DNA of 64,000 nucleotides. Origin: Pseudomonas lalkuanensis. Lineage in GTDB: Bacteria; Pseudomonadota; Gammaproteobacteria; Pseudomonadales; Pseudomonadaceae. The stretch's first letter is position 1. Every line of letters starts with the position of its first letter. Below are positions 21,124 through 31,352 of the stretch, piece by piece. The notes under the pieces were generated by a model, which did not search any database, was not told the origin of the DNA, and saw only the letters and a list, made by a program, of their open reading frames with translations. Both the position numbers and the translations under genes were made by a program. Location: assembly GCF_008807375.1 (NCBI RefSeq), contig NZ_CP043311.1, positions 5,622,001 to 5,686,000 on the forward strand. Direction: 5' to 3'.

Positions 21124-21561
21124 TCAGCTTTCGAGCAGGAAAGTGACCGGCCCGTCGTTGACCAGATGCACCTGCATGTTGGCGCCGAAGCGGCCGGTGG
21201 CCACCTGCGGATGCTTGAGACGGGCCTGTTCCACCAGGTAGTCGAACAGCTCCTCGCCACGCGCCGGAGACGCGGCGGTGGAGAAGCTCGGGCGCAGGCC
21301 GCTCCTGGTATCGGCGGCCAGGGTGAACTGGGAGACCAGCAGCAGGCCGCCGCCGACGGCGCCCAGGGACAGGTTCATCTTGCCCTCGGCATCGGCGAAG
21401 ACCCGGTAGTTGACCAGCTTGTGCAGCAGCTTGTCGGCACTGGCCTCGGTGTCCTGGGGCTCCACGCCCACCAGCACCAGCAGGCCCTGGTCGATAGCGC
21501 CGACCACCTCGCCTTCCACTTCGACACGGGCAGCGCTGACCCGTTGCAGCAGTGCCTTCAT
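21124..21561 (-). CDS. dtd: D-aminoacyl-tRNA deacylase
   Basis: Proofreading enzyme of 145 aa that hydrolyses D-amino acids and glycine from mischarged tRNA. Hallmarks are [17 protein letters not shown] at the N-terminus, the SQFTLAAD motif and the cis GP motif ([11 protein letters not shown]) at the C-terminus. Its ATG overlaps the stop of pip by one base, so the two are cotranscribed in the order pip-dtd, as in P. aeruginosa by memory. Confidence 0.96.
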   Translation of the reverse strand: MKALLQRVSAARVEVEGEVVGAIDQGLLVLVGVEPQDTEASADKLLHKLVNYRVFADAEGKMNLSLGAVGGGLLLVSQFTLAADTRSGLRPSFSTAASPARGEELFDYLVEQARLKHPQVATGRFGANMQVHLVNDGPVTFLLES

Positions 21562-22535
21562 CAGGCGTCTTCCTCGGGCGGCAGCTCCAGCAGGCGGCGA
21601 GCCATCTGGTTGGACGCGCGCACCAGGGCGTCGGTGATGCCGGCCTCGGCGGCCGCGTGGCCGGCGTCCCGGACGATCTGCAGCTCGCTGTTCGGCCAGG
21701 TCTTGTGCAGGGCCCAGGCGTTGTCCAGCGGGCAGATGGCGTCATAGCGGCCATGCACGATCACACCCGGCAGGTGGGCGATGCGCGGCATGTCGCGGAG
21801 CAACTGGTTGGGTTCGAGGAAGGCGTTGTTGACGAAGTAGTGGCACTCGATGCGGGCGATGGACAGGGCGCGCATCGGCTCGCTGAAGCGCTCCACCACC
21901 GGCGCGCTCGGCCGCAGCGTAGCTGTGCGGCCCTCCCAGGTGGACCAGGCCTTGGCCGCATGCATCTGGGCAATCTGGTCAGGGCCGGTCAGGCGCTTGT
22001 AGAAGGCCTGCATCAGGTCGCCATGTTCCTCGGCCGGGATCGGCGCCAGGTAATCCTCCCAGTAGTCCGGGAACATCCGGCTGCAGCCTTGCTGGTAGAA
22101 CCAGTGGAAGTCCTCCGGGCGGCACAGGAAGATGCCCCGCAGGATCAGCCCGAGCACGCGCTCCGGGTGCGCCTGCGCATAGGCCAGGGACAGGGTGGAA
22201 CCCCAGGAACCGCCGAACAGCACCCACTTGTCGATCCCAAGATGCTGGCGGATGCGTTCCAGGTCGGCCACCAGGTCCCAGGTGGTGTTCTTTTCCAGGC
22301 TCGCATGGGGCGTGGAACGGCCGCAGCCGCGCTGGTCGAAGGTGACGATGCGGTACAGGTTCGGATCGAAGAAGCGCCGGCTCATGGCGTCGCAGCCGGC
22401 CCCCGGGCCGCCGTGGATGAACACCACCGGCAAGCCTTCCGGCGTACCGCTCTCGTCCACGTAGAGCACGTGCGGCGCATCCACCGCCAACTCGTGCCGG
22501 GCGTAGGGTTTTATCTCCGGATACAAAGTCTGCAT
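21561..22535 (-). CDS. pip: Proline iminopeptidase
   Basis: Alpha/beta-hydrolase of 324 aa releasing N-terminal proline from peptides (S33 family). It carries the oxyanion-hole HGGPG at residues 41-45, the nucleophile S110 in GGSWGS and the DQRGCGRS segment; a DAGH pattern near the C-terminus supplies the catalytic histidine. Predicted cytoplasmic, without a signal peptide. It is the promoter-proximal gene of pip-dtd and divergent from the lipoprotein gene at 22629. Confidence 0.94.
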   Translation of the reverse strand: MQTLYPEIKPYARHELAVDAPHVLYVDESGTPEGLPVVFIHGGPGAGCDAMSRRFFDPNLYRIVTFDQRGCGRSTPHASLEKNTTWDLVADLERIRQHLGIDKWVLFGGSWGSTLSLAYAQAHPERVLGLILRGIFLCRPEDFHWFYQQGCSRMFPDYWEDYLAPIPAEEHGDLMQAFYKRLTGPDQIAQMHAAKAWSTWEGRTATLRPSAPVVERFSEPMRALSIARIECHYFVNNAFLEPNQLLRDMPRIAHLPGVIVHGRYDAICPLDNAWALHKTWPNSELQIVRDAGHAAAEAGITDALVRASNQMARRLLELPPEEDA

Positions 22536-22628
22536 TCTGGGCTCCCGAAACTGTGCGTAAGGTCGACCCCTGGGCGAGTCCGGCCTTCTAATCTGCCGGG
22601 CATCATAACGAGGAAAAAGGAGTTCAGC

Positions 22629-23060
22629 ATGCTACTCAGGAAGATCGCGCTGCCGACGCTCTGCGTTCTGGCAATCCTAGCCGGTTGTGGCCGGAACGAC
22701 CCGGCTGCGGAGCTGGATGCGGCGGTGCAACAGCTGCAGGACAACCTCGAAGCGAAGAAGACCGCCGCGGTGCTGGAACAGCTGCATCCGCAGTTCATCG
22801 CCCAGCAACAGAACGACCGCGACTGGGCCAAACGCACCATGACCCTGCTGTTCATGCGCCACAAGAACGTCAGCGTGCTCGCCCTCGGCAAGGCCAACCG
22901 CCTCGACCCGACCTATCGCGAAAAGGGCTACACCGACGCCCAGGTCGCCCTCACCGGCGCCGAGGGGCTGATCCCCGACAGCGCCCGTCACTACGGGGTG
23001 AAGCTGGAATGGTGGCTGGACGATGGCGAATGGAAACTCGCCCGGCTGGACTGGCAATGA
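22629..23060 (+). CDS. Small lipoprotein, function unknown
   Basis: Protein of 143 aa with a lipobox: hydrophobic leader KIALPTLCVLAILAGC, so Cys20 is the likely lipidated residue. The mature part is alpha/beta with many charged residues (LDAAVQQLQDNLEAKKTAAVLEQL) and resembles small NTF2-like or DUF-type envelope lipoproteins, but I do not recognise the family. AAGGAG precedes the ATG. It overlaps the Nudix gene by four bases, implying joint expression. Confidence 0.8.
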   Translation: MLLRKIALPTLCVLAILAGCGRNDPAAELDAAVQQLQDNLEAKKTAAVLEQLHPQFIAQQQNDRDWAKRTMTLLFMRHKNVSVLALGKANRLDPTYREKGYTDAQVALTGAEGLIPDSARHYGVKLEWWLDDGEWKLARLDWQ

Positions 23061-23530
23061 GCACGCCACTCACCCATCGCATCCGCGCCGCCGGCCTGCT
23101 GGTGCGTGATGGCCGCATCCTGCTGGTCAGGCACGAGGTGGGCGAGGACACCTACTGGATACCGCCGGGTGGCGGCTTCGAATCGGTCAAAGACGAATCC
23201 ACCCGCGACACCGTGCGCCGCGAGTTCATGGAGGAGACGGGACTTGCGGTGGACGTCGGCCCGCTGGTCTACGTCCGCGAATTCGCCGAACCGGCCATGG
23301 GCCGCTTCCACATGGAGCTGTTCTACCGGATCGACGCCTGGCGCGGCGAACTCAGCCTGGCCAACCTGAGCGGACTCGGAGGCGATGAGTTCGACATCAA
23401 GGAACTGGCCTGGATCAGCCGCGACGAGCTGGCCGCCCTGCCCTTCTATCCGGCCGAGCTGCTGGATGATGTGTGGGAGCGGGTCGCCGCCGAGGAAGTG
23501 GTGATTCGCCACCTCGGCCTGCAGCGCTAG
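23057..23530 (+). CDS. Nudix hydrolase
   Basis: Nudix pyrophosphohydrolase-fold protein of 157 aa. The box runs from GGGFESVKDE to REFMEETGL, with the catalytic REFMEE intact and one extra residue between the leading Gly and the conserved Glu compared with the strict consensus. The substrate is likely a nucleoside diphosphate derivative but cannot be told. The ATG overlaps the stop of the lipoprotein gene. Confidence 0.85.
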   Translation: MSTPLTHRIRAAGLLVRDGRILLVRHEVGEDTYWIPPGGGFESVKDESTRDTVRREFMEETGLAVDVGPLVYVREFAEPAMGRFHMELFYRIDAWRGELSLANLSGLGGDEFDIKELAWISRDELAALPFYPAELLDDVWERVAAEEVVIRHLGLQR

Positions 23531-23632
23531 AGCCCTTGGCTATCGTCGCAATCAGCTCTTGATCTGGAGTGCCGGGTTCACGGGACTAGCCTTGGGAGGT
23601 TGGGGGCTTCAACTTTCGCGAGGACAGTCGCC

Positions 23633-25045
23633 ATGCACCCGGACCTGTTGGAAACCGACTATCTGGTGATCGGCGCCGGCGCTGCGGCGATGGCCTTCGT
23701 CGACACCCTGCTCAGCGAATCCGACGCCACTGTGCTGATGGTGGACCGCCACGCCCAACCCGGCGGCCACTGGAACGATGCCTATCCCTTCGTGCGACTG
23801 CACCAGCCCTCGGCCTGCTACGGGGTCAACTCCCGCGAACTCGGCAGTGGCAGGAAGGACGCTTCCGCACTGGGCAATGGCCTGTACGAACTGGCTTCCG
23901 GCACAGAGATTCTCAGCTACTACGAGCAGGTGATGAATCAGCAGTTCCTGCGTTCGGGGCGCGTGCGCTACTACCCCATGTGCGACTACATCGGTGACCG
24001 CACGTCCGACCATCGCTTCGTCTCCCTGCTCAGTGGCCGGGAATACCGGGTGCAGGTGCGGCGAAAACTGGTGGATGCCACTCACGCCCGGACCCAGGTG
24101 CCTTCCACCCACCCCCCGAAATACCGGGTCGCCAGTGGGGTGGCTTGCGTGCCCCCCAATGACCTGCCGCGAATCGGCCAGCCGTGCCCGGCCTACGTGG
24201 TGGTTGGCTCGGGCAAGACCGGCATCGATACTTGCGTGTGGTTGCTGCAGAACGGCGTGGCGCCGGAGTCTATCTACTGGATCATGCCCAAGGATGCCTG
24301 GCTGGTGGACCGCGCAAACATTCAGCCCGGCCTGGAGTATTTCGAACAGGTGGTCCAGAGCGTCGCGGCACAGTACGACGCCATCGCCGACGCCACGTCC
24401 CTGCCCGACCTGTTCGACCGGCTGGAGCAGTCTGGCCAGCTCCTGCGCATCGACCCTGCCGTCACACCGACGGCCTATCGCGGGGCGACCGTATCGCAAG
24501 CAGAACTGGGCGCCCTGCGCGGCATTCGCCACAAGGTGCGCCTGGGCCATGTGCAAGCGATCGCGCCGGGACGAATCGAGCTCGAGCGGGGCACCCTCGA
24601 CGTACCCACCGGCGCCTTGCATGTGGACTGCAGCGCAAGGGGCCTCGACGGCTGGGACCCGGTGCGGGTATTCGACGCCGAACGGATCAACCTGACCCTG
24701 GTCAGCAACAACCAGCCGGTCTTTTCCGCAGCGCTGATCGCTTATATCGAATGCCACTTGGCGGACAACCACGAGAAGAACGCCTATTGCGAACCGGTTC
24801 CCACGCCCCGGTTACCCGAAGACTGGATCAGGATCTGGGCGAGCTACATGAACAACTTCGTGCGCTGGCGCGCTGATCCGGGATTGACCCAGTGGCTGGG
24901 GAAATCACGCCTGTTTCTGATGACCACCGTCGTGCGCGATCTGCGCCCGGAGGACACGGAACGACATGCCCTGCTCCATAAGCTGGCGAATGCCCGACAG
25001 CGGGGGGTGGAAAACCTGCCGCGGCTGATGGCAATGCTCACCTGA
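23633..25045 (+). CDS. FAD-dependent oxidoreductase, flavin monooxygenase-like
   Basis: Protein of 470 aa with an N-terminal Rossmann FAD motif GAGAAA (residues 14-19) preceded by LVIG and followed by DRHAQPGGHWN, and a second dinucleotide motif GSGKTG near residue 192. Two such sites, spaced like this, recall flavin-containing monooxygenases and related NAD(P)H/FAD enzymes; the full FMO signature is not evident. GAGGA precedes the ATG. It is followed 15 bases later by an epoxide hydrolase gene, suggesting a common oxidation pathway. Confidence 0.7.
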   Translation: MHPDLLETDYLVIGAGAAAMAFVDTLLSESDATVLMVDRHAQPGGHWNDAYPFVRLHQPSACYGVNSRELGSGRKDASALGNGLYELASGTEILSYYEQVMNQQFLRSGRVRYYPMCDYIGDRTSDHRFVSLLSGREYRVQVRRKLVDATHARTQVPSTHPPKYRVASGVACVPPNDLPRIGQPCPAYVVVGSGKTGIDTCVWLLQNGVAPESIYWIMPKDAWLVDRANIQPGLEYFEQVVQSVAAQYDAIADATSLPDLFDRLEQSGQLLRIDPAVTPTAYRGATVSQAELGALRGIRHKVRLGHVQAIAPGRIELERGTLDVPTGALHVDCSARGLDGWDPVRVFDAERINLTLVSNNQPVFSAALIAYIECHLADNHEKNAYCEPVPTPRLPEDWIRIWASYMNNFVRWRADPGLTQWLGKSRLFLMTTVVRDLRPEDTERHALLHKLANARQRGVENLPRLMAMLT

Positions 25046-25060
25046 GCACCGGACGCGAAC

Positions 25061-26017
25061 ATGACCAATCCGCACCTGGAAACCCTCAGCGTCAATGGCA
25101 TTCGCATGCGGATCGCCATGCAGGGTGCCGGGCCACTCGTGCTGCTGTGCCATGGGTTTCCGGAGCTCTGGTACTCCTGGCGGCACCAGATCGAGGCGCT
25201 CTCGAGCGCCGGATTCCGGGTCGTCGCCCCGGACATGCGCGGCTACGGCGGGACCGACGCGCCGCTGCAGGTGGAGGCTTACACCCGGCTGCATCTGATC
25301 GGGGACATGGTGGACCTGGTCCGGGTATTGGGGGAAAGACAGGCGGTGATTGCCGGCCATGACTGGGGGGCCATAGTGGCCTGGGGCGCTGCACTTACCA
25401 GACCGGACCTGTTTCACGCCGTCATCGGCATGAGCGTGCCCTTCGCGCCACCCGACCCCACGGATATCCTGAAAGCGCTGGAAGACCGAGGTATCCATGA
25501 TCACTACCTGCAGTACTTCCAGGCTCCCGGCGTGGCGGAAGCCGAGTTGGAGCAGGATACCGAAGCCGCCATCAGGCGGTTGCTCCATTGCGGTTCCGGG
25601 GATTGGCACGGTGTGCCGGCCTTTGGCCGCCTCCCCGGGCAGGGCTTCCTCGACCACATGGAAGTACCCAGGCGGCTGCCGACCTGGCTAACCGAAGACG
25701 ACATTTCGCACTACACGGGGGAGTTCCGCCGCACTGGTTTTCGCGGCGGACTGAACTGGTACCGGACCATGCGCCTCTCCGCTGAACTGATGGCACCCTG
25801 GCGCGGCTGCATCATCCGCCAGCCGTCGCTGTTCATGGCTGGAACCCGGGACTCGGTGCTCGGCTTTCCGGTGATTCCCCAGTTGATCGCCGCGTTCCCG
25901 AAAACGCTGCCCGGCCTGCGGGGGTGCCACCTGCTCAACGGCGCCGGGCACTGGGTTCAACAGGAGCGGCCGGAGGAGGTCAGCGCGCTGATGCTGGACT
26001 TCCTCCGCGCCCTCTGA
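25061..26017 (+). CDS. Alpha/beta hydrolase, epoxide hydrolase-like
   Basis: Protein of 318 aa with epoxide-hydrolase hallmarks: oxyanion HGFPELWYSWRHQ near residue 30, nucleophile D101 in GHDWG, two candidate cap-domain tyrosines, and H297 in GAGHWVQQE. It would open epoxides to diols by an aspartyl-ester intermediate. It is coupled to the upstream FAD enzyme (15-base gap). Haloalkane dehalogenases share the fold but normally differ at the HGFPE motif. Confidence 0.82.
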   Translation: MTNPHLETLSVNGIRMRIAMQGAGPLVLLCHGFPELWYSWRHQIEALSSAGFRVVAPDMRGYGGTDAPLQVEAYTRLHLIGDMVDLVRVLGERQAVIAGHDWGAIVAWGAALTRPDLFHAVIGMSVPFAPPDPTDILKALEDRGIHDHYLQYFQAPGVAEAELEQDTEAAIRRLLHCGSGDWHGVPAFGRLPGQGFLDHMEVPRRLPTWLTEDDISHYTGEFRRTGFRGGLNWYRTMRLSAELMAPWRGCIIRQPSLFMAGTRDSVLGFPVIPQLIAAFPKTLPGLRGCHLLNGAGHWVQQERPEEVSALMLDFLRAL

Positions 26018-26053
26018 GGCAACAGCACCGCTCGCCGTTGCCCGTCAGGGTGG

Positions 26054-26857
26054 TCAGCGGCCGTAGCGCTGTTGCCCCCAGGCCAGCATCGCCTGCAGCA
26101 AGCGAATCAGCACCGCCTGGGTCGGCACCGCGAGGTCTTCGCGATAGTCGAAGGGCACCTGCTCGTCCATGTAGGTGCATTGCGCCAGTTCCAGCTGCAC
26201 GGCGTGGATATGCTGGTCGGGCTGGCCGTAGTGGCGGGTGATATGGCCACCCTTGAAGCGGCCATTGAGCACGTGGCTGTAGTCCTCCGCCTCGGCGCAA
26301 ACCGCCACCAGGGCATCGGCCAGGCCCGGGTCGCAACTGGCGCCGGCGTTAGTGCCGAGATTGAAGTCCGGCAGGCGGCCATCGAACAGGCGGGGGACGA
26401 AGGAGCGGATGGAGTGGGCGTCGAACAGCATGGCGTAGCCGAACTCGGCCTTCATCCGCGCCAGCTCATCGCTGATGGTCTGGTGATAGGGAGTCCAGAT
26501 GTCCGCGAGGTAGCGCGCCCGCTCCGCCGCCGAGGGTTCCTCGCCTTCGCGATAGAGCGGTTCGCCATCGAACAGGGTCGACGGGTACAGGCCGGTGGTG
26601 GCAGTGGCATAGAGCGGCTTGTCGTCGGCCGGGCGGTTGAGGTCGATGACATAGCGCGAATACTGCGCCGCCAGGGTGCTCGCCCCCAGTTCGGCGGCGA
26701 AATCGTAGAGGCGCGGAATGTGCCAGTCGGTATCGGTGAGGTCCCAGCCGGCTTCCACCATCCCGGCTTCCACCGCCGGGGTCAGCAGGGTGCCGGGATG
26801 CGGCATGCTGATCAGCAGCGGCACGCTGCCGCGGCTGAATGAGAGAACGTTATCCAC
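26054..26857 (-). CDS. hutG: HutG, N-formylglutamate deformylase
   Basis: Last enzyme of the five-step histidine route: N-formyl-L-glutamate to glutamate and formate. The protein is 267 aa, of the N-formylglutamate amidohydrolase family, with [10 protein letters not shown] near the N-terminus, [11 protein letters not shown] and LFDAHSIRS as metal-site motifs. It is last in the long minus-strand hut operon and overlaps hutI by 8 bases. It pairs with HutF encoded at 40032. Confidence 0.94.
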   Translation of the reverse strand: MDNVLSFSRGSVPLLISMPHPGTLLTPAVEAGMVEAGWDLTDTDWHIPRLYDFAAELGASTLAAQYSRYVIDLNRPADDKPLYATATTGLYPSTLFDGEPLYREGEEPSAAERARYLADIWTPYHQTISDELARMKAEFGYAMLFDAHSIRSFVPRLFDGRLPDFNLGTNAGASCDPGLADALVAVCAEAEDYSHVLNGRFKGGHITRHYGQPDQHIHAVQLELAQCTYMDEQVPFDYREDLAVPTQAVLIRLLQAMLAWGQQRYGR

Positions 26858-28058
26858 AGTCGATCTCCTGTCCGTGTCGAATCACCCGCTTGGGCAGGTC
26901 GCCACCCAACCAGTAAGCGAGCTCCGCCGGGCGCTGGATGTCCCAGGCGATGAAGTCGGCCATCTTGCCCGCTTCCAGGCTGCCATGGCTGTCGGCCAGG
27001 CCCAGCGCCTTCGCGGCGTGCAATGTGGCACCGGCCAGCGCTTCTTCCGGGGTCAGGCGGAAGGAGGTGCAGGCCATGTTCAGCATCATCCGCAAGGAAA
27101 GCGCGGGCGAGGTGCCGGGGTTGAGGTCGGTGGACACCGCCATCGCCACGCCGTGCTTGCGCAGGGCATCGATGGGCGGCAGCTGGGTTTCCCGCAGCAG
27201 GAAGAAGGCGCCGGGCAGCAGCACGGCGACGGTGCCCGAGGCGGCCATGGCGATGGCGTCGTCCTCGGTCATGTATTCCAGATGATCCGCCGACAGCGCC
27301 TGATAGCGCGCCGCCAGGCTGGAGCCATGCAGGGACGACAGCTGCTCGGCATGCAGCTTCACCGGCAGGCCCAGCTCGCGGGCCGCCTTGAACACCTGTT
27401 CCACCTGGGCCGGGGAAAACGCCAGGTGCTCGCAGAAGGCATCCACCGCGTCCACCAACCCCTCATTGGCCAGGGCCGGCAGCATCTCGCGGCAGATGTG
27501 ATCGATGTAGTCGTCGGCACGGCCGGCATATTCCGGCGGCAGGGCATGGGCGGCCAGGCAGGTGGCGCGCACGGTGACCGGCAGGGTCTCACCCAGTCGC
27601 CGGGCGACCCGCAGCATCTTGCGCTCGCTGGCCAGGTCCAGGCCGTAGCCGGACTTCACTTCCAGGGTGGTGACGCCGTCGCGCAGCAACTGGCGGACGC
27701 GGCGGGTGGCGCTTTCCAGCAGCTCGTCCTCGCTGGCCTCGCGGGTGGCGCGCACGGTGCTGGCGATGCCGCCGCCCTGGGCGGCGATCTCGGCGTAGCT
27801 GACGCCCTCCAGGCGCTGCTCGAACTCGCGGCTGCGGTCGCCGCCGAACACCAGGTGGGTATGGCAGTCGATCAGCCCCGGGGTGACCCAGGCGCCGTTG
27901 AGGTCGACGTCCACGTCATAGGGAATCGACGGCAGTTCGGCACGCGGCCCGATCCACTCGATGCGCCCGGCGTAGGTGAGCAGCACAGCGTCTTCGATGA
28001 TCGAGTACTTGCCGCCTCGCATCGTGACGGCATGGCAGTTGTGCCAGAGGTGTTTCAT
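26850..28058 (-). CDS. hutI: HutI, imidazolonepropionase
   Basis: Amidohydrolase of 402 aa that opens 4-imidazolone-5-propionate to formiminoglutamate. Zinc ligands are in [26 protein letters not shown] and VSTDLNPGT are conserved further on. The start [11 protein letters not shown] overlaps the stop of the HutH-like gene upstream by four bases, and its own end overlaps hutG, giving a tightly coupled hutH2-hutI-hutG block. Confidence 0.96.
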   Translation of the reverse strand: MKHLWHNCHAVTMRGGKYSIIEDAVLLTYAGRIEWIGPRAELPSIPYDVDVDLNGAWVTPGLIDCHTHLVFGGDRSREFEQRLEGVSYAEIAAQGGGIASTVRATREASEDELLESATRRVRQLLRDGVTTLEVKSGYGLDLASERKMLRVARRLGETLPVTVRATCLAAHALPPEYAGRADDYIDHICREMLPALANEGLVDAVDAFCEHLAFSPAQVEQVFKAARELGLPVKLHAEQLSSLHGSSLAARYQALSADHLEYMTEDDAIAMAASGTVAVLLPGAFFLLRETQLPPIDALRKHGVAMAVSTDLNPGTSPALSLRMMLNMACTSFRLTPEEALAGATLHAAKALGLADSHGSLEAGKMADFIAWDIQRPAELAYWLGGDLPKRVIRHGQEIDCG

Positions 28059-29587
28059 TGCAGGCCTCCAATACGCGCGGTGATGCCGTCCAGCGCCGAG
28101 CGGTCAGCAAGCAGGTCGGCGGCACGGGCGATGTCCGGCGCCAGCCAGCGATCCTGGTCATAGGCCGGCACCCGCTCACGCAGGGCTTCCCAGGCGGCCC
28201 CGGTGCCCGCACCGAACCCCTTGGGCTTGTGGAATTCGAAGGCCTGGGCGGCCAACAGGTATTCGATGGCCAGGATGCGCCGGCAGTTCTCCACGGACCG
28301 GCCCAGCTTGAGCGCAGCACTGGTGCCGAGGCTGAGGTGATCTTCCTGCAGGCCGGAAGTGACGAAGTTATCCACAACGGCCGGCTGCGCCAGCTGGCGG
28401 TTCTCACCGGCCAGGGCGGCGGCGACGTACTGGGCGATCATCATTCCCGAGTTGACCCCGGGCTGGCTCACCAGGAAAGCCGGCAGGCCGCTTACCAGCG
28501 GATTCACCAGGCGATCCAGGCGCCGCTCGGCGATGCCGCCCAACTCGGCCACGGCGATGGCCAGCAGGTCCGCCGCCATGGCCACCGATTCGCCATGAGG
28601 GTTCGCCTGGGACACCACCTTGTAGTCGTCCGGCGTGCCCAGCAGCAGTGGGTTGTCGTTGGCCGAGGCCAGTTCGGTATCCACCTGTTTCGCGGCATGG
28701 GCCAGCTGGTCTCGGCAGGCGCCATGCACCTGCGGGATGGAGCGGATGCTCAGGGCGTCCTGGGTGCGGATGCCGCGGCTTTCAGCGATCACTTCGCTAC
28801 CGGCCAGCAGGGCCAGCAGGTTGGCACCCACCGCCTGCACTCCGGGGTGCGGCTTGAGGGCGATGATGTCCGGGTCGAAGGCGGCGATCTGCCCGCGCAG
28901 GGCCTCGAAGCTCATGGCGCCGATCACGTCGGCCCAGCGCATCAGGCGCTCGGCGTCGTCCAGGGCGAGGCAGGTCAGGCCGGTCATGCAGGGCAGGCCG
29001 TTGACCAGGCAGAGCCCGTCCTTGGCGCCCAGTCGCACCGGTTCCAGGCCTTCGGCATCCAGGGCCTCGGCGGCGGGCACCACCTGGCCGCGATAACTCA
29101 CCTCGCCAACGCCCAGCAATGCGATGCCGACATGGGCCATGTGGGTCAGGTAGCCCACCGACCCCTGGGACGGCACGCGCGGGGTGATGCCCCGATCCAG
29201 CAGCGCCAGGAGCGCTTCCACCACCTGCCGCTGCAGGCCGGAGCGGCCCTGGCTGTAGTTGGCGATGGCGCAGCAGATGATGGCTCGGGTCTGCTCATCG
29301 GCCAGCACCGGGCCGACGCCGCAGGCATGGCTGAGCAGGGTATTTCGCGACAACGCGGCGAACTGTTCGGCGCTCAGCACCACCTCGCTCAGGGCGCCGA
29401 GGCCGGTGCTGATGCCGTAGGCGCGCTCGCCACGGGCAACGATGCGCTCGACGATGCCTCGGGCATTGTCGATGCGCGCCCAGGCCGACGGCGTCAGCGC
29501 AAGGCGCGCGCCATGCCGGGCCACCGCCACCACCTGGCGCCAGGTCAGCGGCGAATCGCCCAGCAGGATTTTTTCGGGTAACGACAT
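28055..29587 (-). CDS. HutH-like aromatic ammonia-lyase family protein lacking the MIO triad
   Basis: Full-length (510 aa) member of the histidine/phenylalanine ammonia-lyase family without frameshift. The substrate-site YGISTGLG is kept (Y57), but at the cofactor loop the sequence is [11 protein letters not shown] (142-152) where the true HutH in this window has [14 protein letters not shown]. The three residues that cyclise to the MIO electrophile are cleanly absent. It is therefore unlikely to deaminate histidine by the usual chemistry. It sits between the transporter ATPase gene and hutI. Paralog of hutH at 32530. Confidence 0.85.
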   Translation of the reverse strand: MSLPEKILLGDSPLTWRQVVAVARHGARLALTPSAWARIDNARGIVERIVARGERAYGISTGLGALSEVVLSAEQFAALSRNTLLSHACGVGPVLADEQTRAIICCAIANYSQGRSGLQRQVVEALLALLDRGITPRVPSQGSVGYLTHMAHVGIALLGVGEVSYRGQVVPAAEALDAEGLEPVRLGAKDGLCLVNGLPCMTGLTCLALDDAERLMRWADVIGAMSFEALRGQIAAFDPDIIALKPHPGVQAVGANLLALLAGSEVIAESRGIRTQDALSIRSIPQVHGACRDQLAHAAKQVDTELASANDNPLLLGTPDDYKVVSQANPHGESVAMAADLLAIAVAELGGIAERRLDRLVNPLVSGLPAFLVSQPGVNSGMMIAQYVAAALAGENRQLAQPAVVDNFVTSGLQEDHLSLGTSAALKLGRSVENCRRILAIEYLLAAQAFEFHKPKGFGAGTGAAWEALRERVPAYDQDRWLAPDIARAADLLADRSALDGITARIGGLQ

Positions 29588-29599
29588 CTCGGCTGTCCC

Positions 29600-30415
29600 T
29601 TACAGATTGGCCACGCGGCGCTGCACGAAGCGGTCGACGTAGTCGTCCGCCGGCTGGTGGAGTATCTCCTTCGGCGTCCCCACCTGGATCAGCTGGCCGT
29701 CCTTGAGGATGGCGATGCGGTTGCCGATGCGTACGGCCTCGTCGAGGTCATGGGTGATGAACACGATGGTCTTCTGCAGGGTCTTCTGCAGCTCCAGCAG
29801 CTGTTCCTGCATGTCGGCACGGATCAGCGGGTCGAGGGCGCTGAAGGCTTCGTCCATGAGGATGATGTCGGTGTCCGCGGCCAGTGCCCGGGCCAGGCCG
29901 ACGCGCTGGCGCATGCCGCCGGAAAGCTGGTGCGGGTAGGACTTCTCGTAACCCTTCAGGCCCACGGTGTTGATCCAGTGCTGGGCGCGCTCCAGGCAAT
30001 GGGCCTTGTCCTCGCCGCGCACCTTGAGGCCGTAGGCGACGTTGTCGATCACCGTCTTGTGCGGCAGCAGGCCGAAGCTCTGGAACACCATGCTGATCTT
30101 CCTGCGGCGGAATTCACGCAGTTGTTCCATGTCGTAGCGCAGGATGTCCTCGCCATCCACCAGGATCTGTCCGCTGGTGGGGTCGATCAGGCGGTTGAAG
30201 TGGCGCACCAGGGTGGATTTGCCGGAACCGGACAGGCCCATGATCACGAAGATCTCGCCAGCGCCGATGGACAGCGACAGGTCGTTGACCCCGACCACGC
30301 AGCCGGTGTTGGCCAGTACGTCGGCCTTGCTCTTGCCTTGCTGGATCATTGCCAGGGCTTCATCAGCGCGTTGGCCGAAGATCTTGAATACGTTCTTGAC
30401 GACGATCTTGCTCAT
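29600..30415 (-). CDS. ProV-type ABC transporter ATPase in the hut cluster
   Basis: ATP-binding subunit of a quaternary-amine/osmoprotectant-type importer, 271 aa. The Q-loop/Walker region has GLSGSGKSTLVRHFNRL, LSGGMRQRVGLARALA and ILMDEAFSALDP, typical of ProV/OpuAA; the C-terminal CBS pair of longer homologs is absent. A second start (GTG/ATG region at 30430) overlaps the permease stop and would add five residues. In hut clusters this transporter probably carries histidine or a related compound. Confidence 0.9.
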   Translation of the reverse strand: MSKIVVKNVFKIFGQRADEALAMIQQGKSKADVLANTGCVVGVNDLSLSIGAGEIFVIMGLSGSGKSTLVRHFNRLIDPTSGQILVDGEDILRYDMEQLREFRRRKISMVFQSFGLLPHKTVIDNVAYGLKVRGEDKAHCLERAQHWINTVGLKGYEKSYPHQLSGGMRQRVGLARALAADTDIILMDEAFSALDPLIRADMQEQLLELQKTLQKTIVFITHDLDEAVRIGNRIAILKDGQLIQVGTPKEILHQPADDYVDRFVQRRVANL

Positions 30416-30426
30416 GTTCTCGCCAC

Positions 30427-31278
30427 TCATTTGCTGGCTGCGTGCCGCGAACGGCCGTACGCCTGGGTGATGCGGTCGAAGACCACGGCCAGGATGACGA
30501 TGGCCAGGCCCGCTTCGAGGCCCTTGCCGACGTTGAGGGTCTGGATGCCCACCAGGACGTCTTCGCCAAGGCCACGGGCGCCGATCATGGAGGCGATCAC
30601 CACCATCGACAGGGCCATCATGGTGGTCTGGTTGATACCGGCCATGATGCTCGGCAGGGCCAGCGGCAACTGCACGCCGAACAGCTGCTGCCAGCGATTG
30701 GCGCCGAAGGCGTTGATGGCTTCCATCACCTCTCCGTCAACCTGGCGGATGCCGAGGTCGGTCAGACGGATCAGCGGCGGCGCGGCATAGATCACGGTGG
30801 CGAAGATGGCCGGCACCTTGCCCAGGCCGAAGAGCATCAGCACCGGGATCAGGTACACGAAGCTGGGCATGGTCTGCATGATGTCCAGCAGAGGCATCAG
30901 CACTGCGCGCAGGCGGTCGCTGCGGGCCGCGAGAATGCCCAGCGGAATGCCGATCAGCACCGAGATGAAGGTGGCCACCAGCATCAGCGCGACGGTCTGC
31001 ATCAGCTTGTCCCACAGGCCGACGGCGCCCACCAGGAACAAGAGGCCGGTGATCACCACCGTCGGCAGGATGCGCCGGGTGGCATGCCAGGCAATCCCGG
31101 CGACCACGATCAGCACCAGCCACCAGGGCGTGGCGCGCAGCAGGCCTTCGAGGTAGACGATGGCGTAGAGCAGGGTGTCGGAAATGTGACGGAACACGTC
31201 GCCGTAGTTGGTCACCAGGCTGTCGACCCAGCTGTTGACCCAATCGGCGATGGAGAAAGTGAAGCGTTCAGGGAACAT
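30427..31278 (-). CDS. ProW-type ABC transporter permease in the hut cluster
   Basis: Inner-membrane permease of 283 aa with about six helices and the ProW-type core (LMLVATFISVLIGIPLGI, MQTMPSFVYLIPVLMLFGLG, EAINAFGANRWQQLFGVQLPLALPSIMAG as EAA loop). It works with the ATPase downstream and the periplasmic binding protein upstream. Strong similarity in order to P. aeruginosa hut transporters by memory; substrate assignment to histidine rests on context. Confidence 0.9.
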   Translation of the reverse strand: MFPERFTFSIADWVNSWVDSLVTNYGDVFRHISDTLLYAIVYLEGLLRATPWWLVLIVVAGIAWHATRRILPTVVITGLLFLVGAVGLWDKLMQTVALMLVATFISVLIGIPLGILAARSDRLRAVLMPLLDIMQTMPSFVYLIPVLMLFGLGKVPAIFATVIYAAPPLIRLTDLGIRQVDGEVMEAINAFGANRWQQLFGVQLPLALPSIMAGINQTTMMALSMVVIASMIGARGLGEDVLVGIQTLNVGKGLEAGLAIVILAVVFDRITQAYGRSRHAASK

Positions 31279-31300
31279 GGCTCGCTCCGGTCAGATGGTG

Positions 31301-31329
31301 GGCCCTCTCCTCCCCGCGGAGGAGGGGCC
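31301..31329. terminator. Hairpin between binding-protein and permease genes
   Basis: Arms GGCCCTCTCCTCC and GGAGGAGGGGCC (one mismatch) make a strong stem in the 74-base gap downstream of the binding-protein gene. There is no T run, so partial attenuation or 3'-end protection of the upstream message is the likelier role. Confidence 0.5.
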
Positions 31330-31352
31330 AGGAATGGGGAAAGTCCCCGGCC

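Noticed and set aside
28055..29587. HutH-like gene considered as a decaying pseudogene
   Set aside because: The frame is intact over the full family length, it overlaps hutI for coupling, and the only key loss is the exact MIO triad, which suggests a changed function instead of decay.
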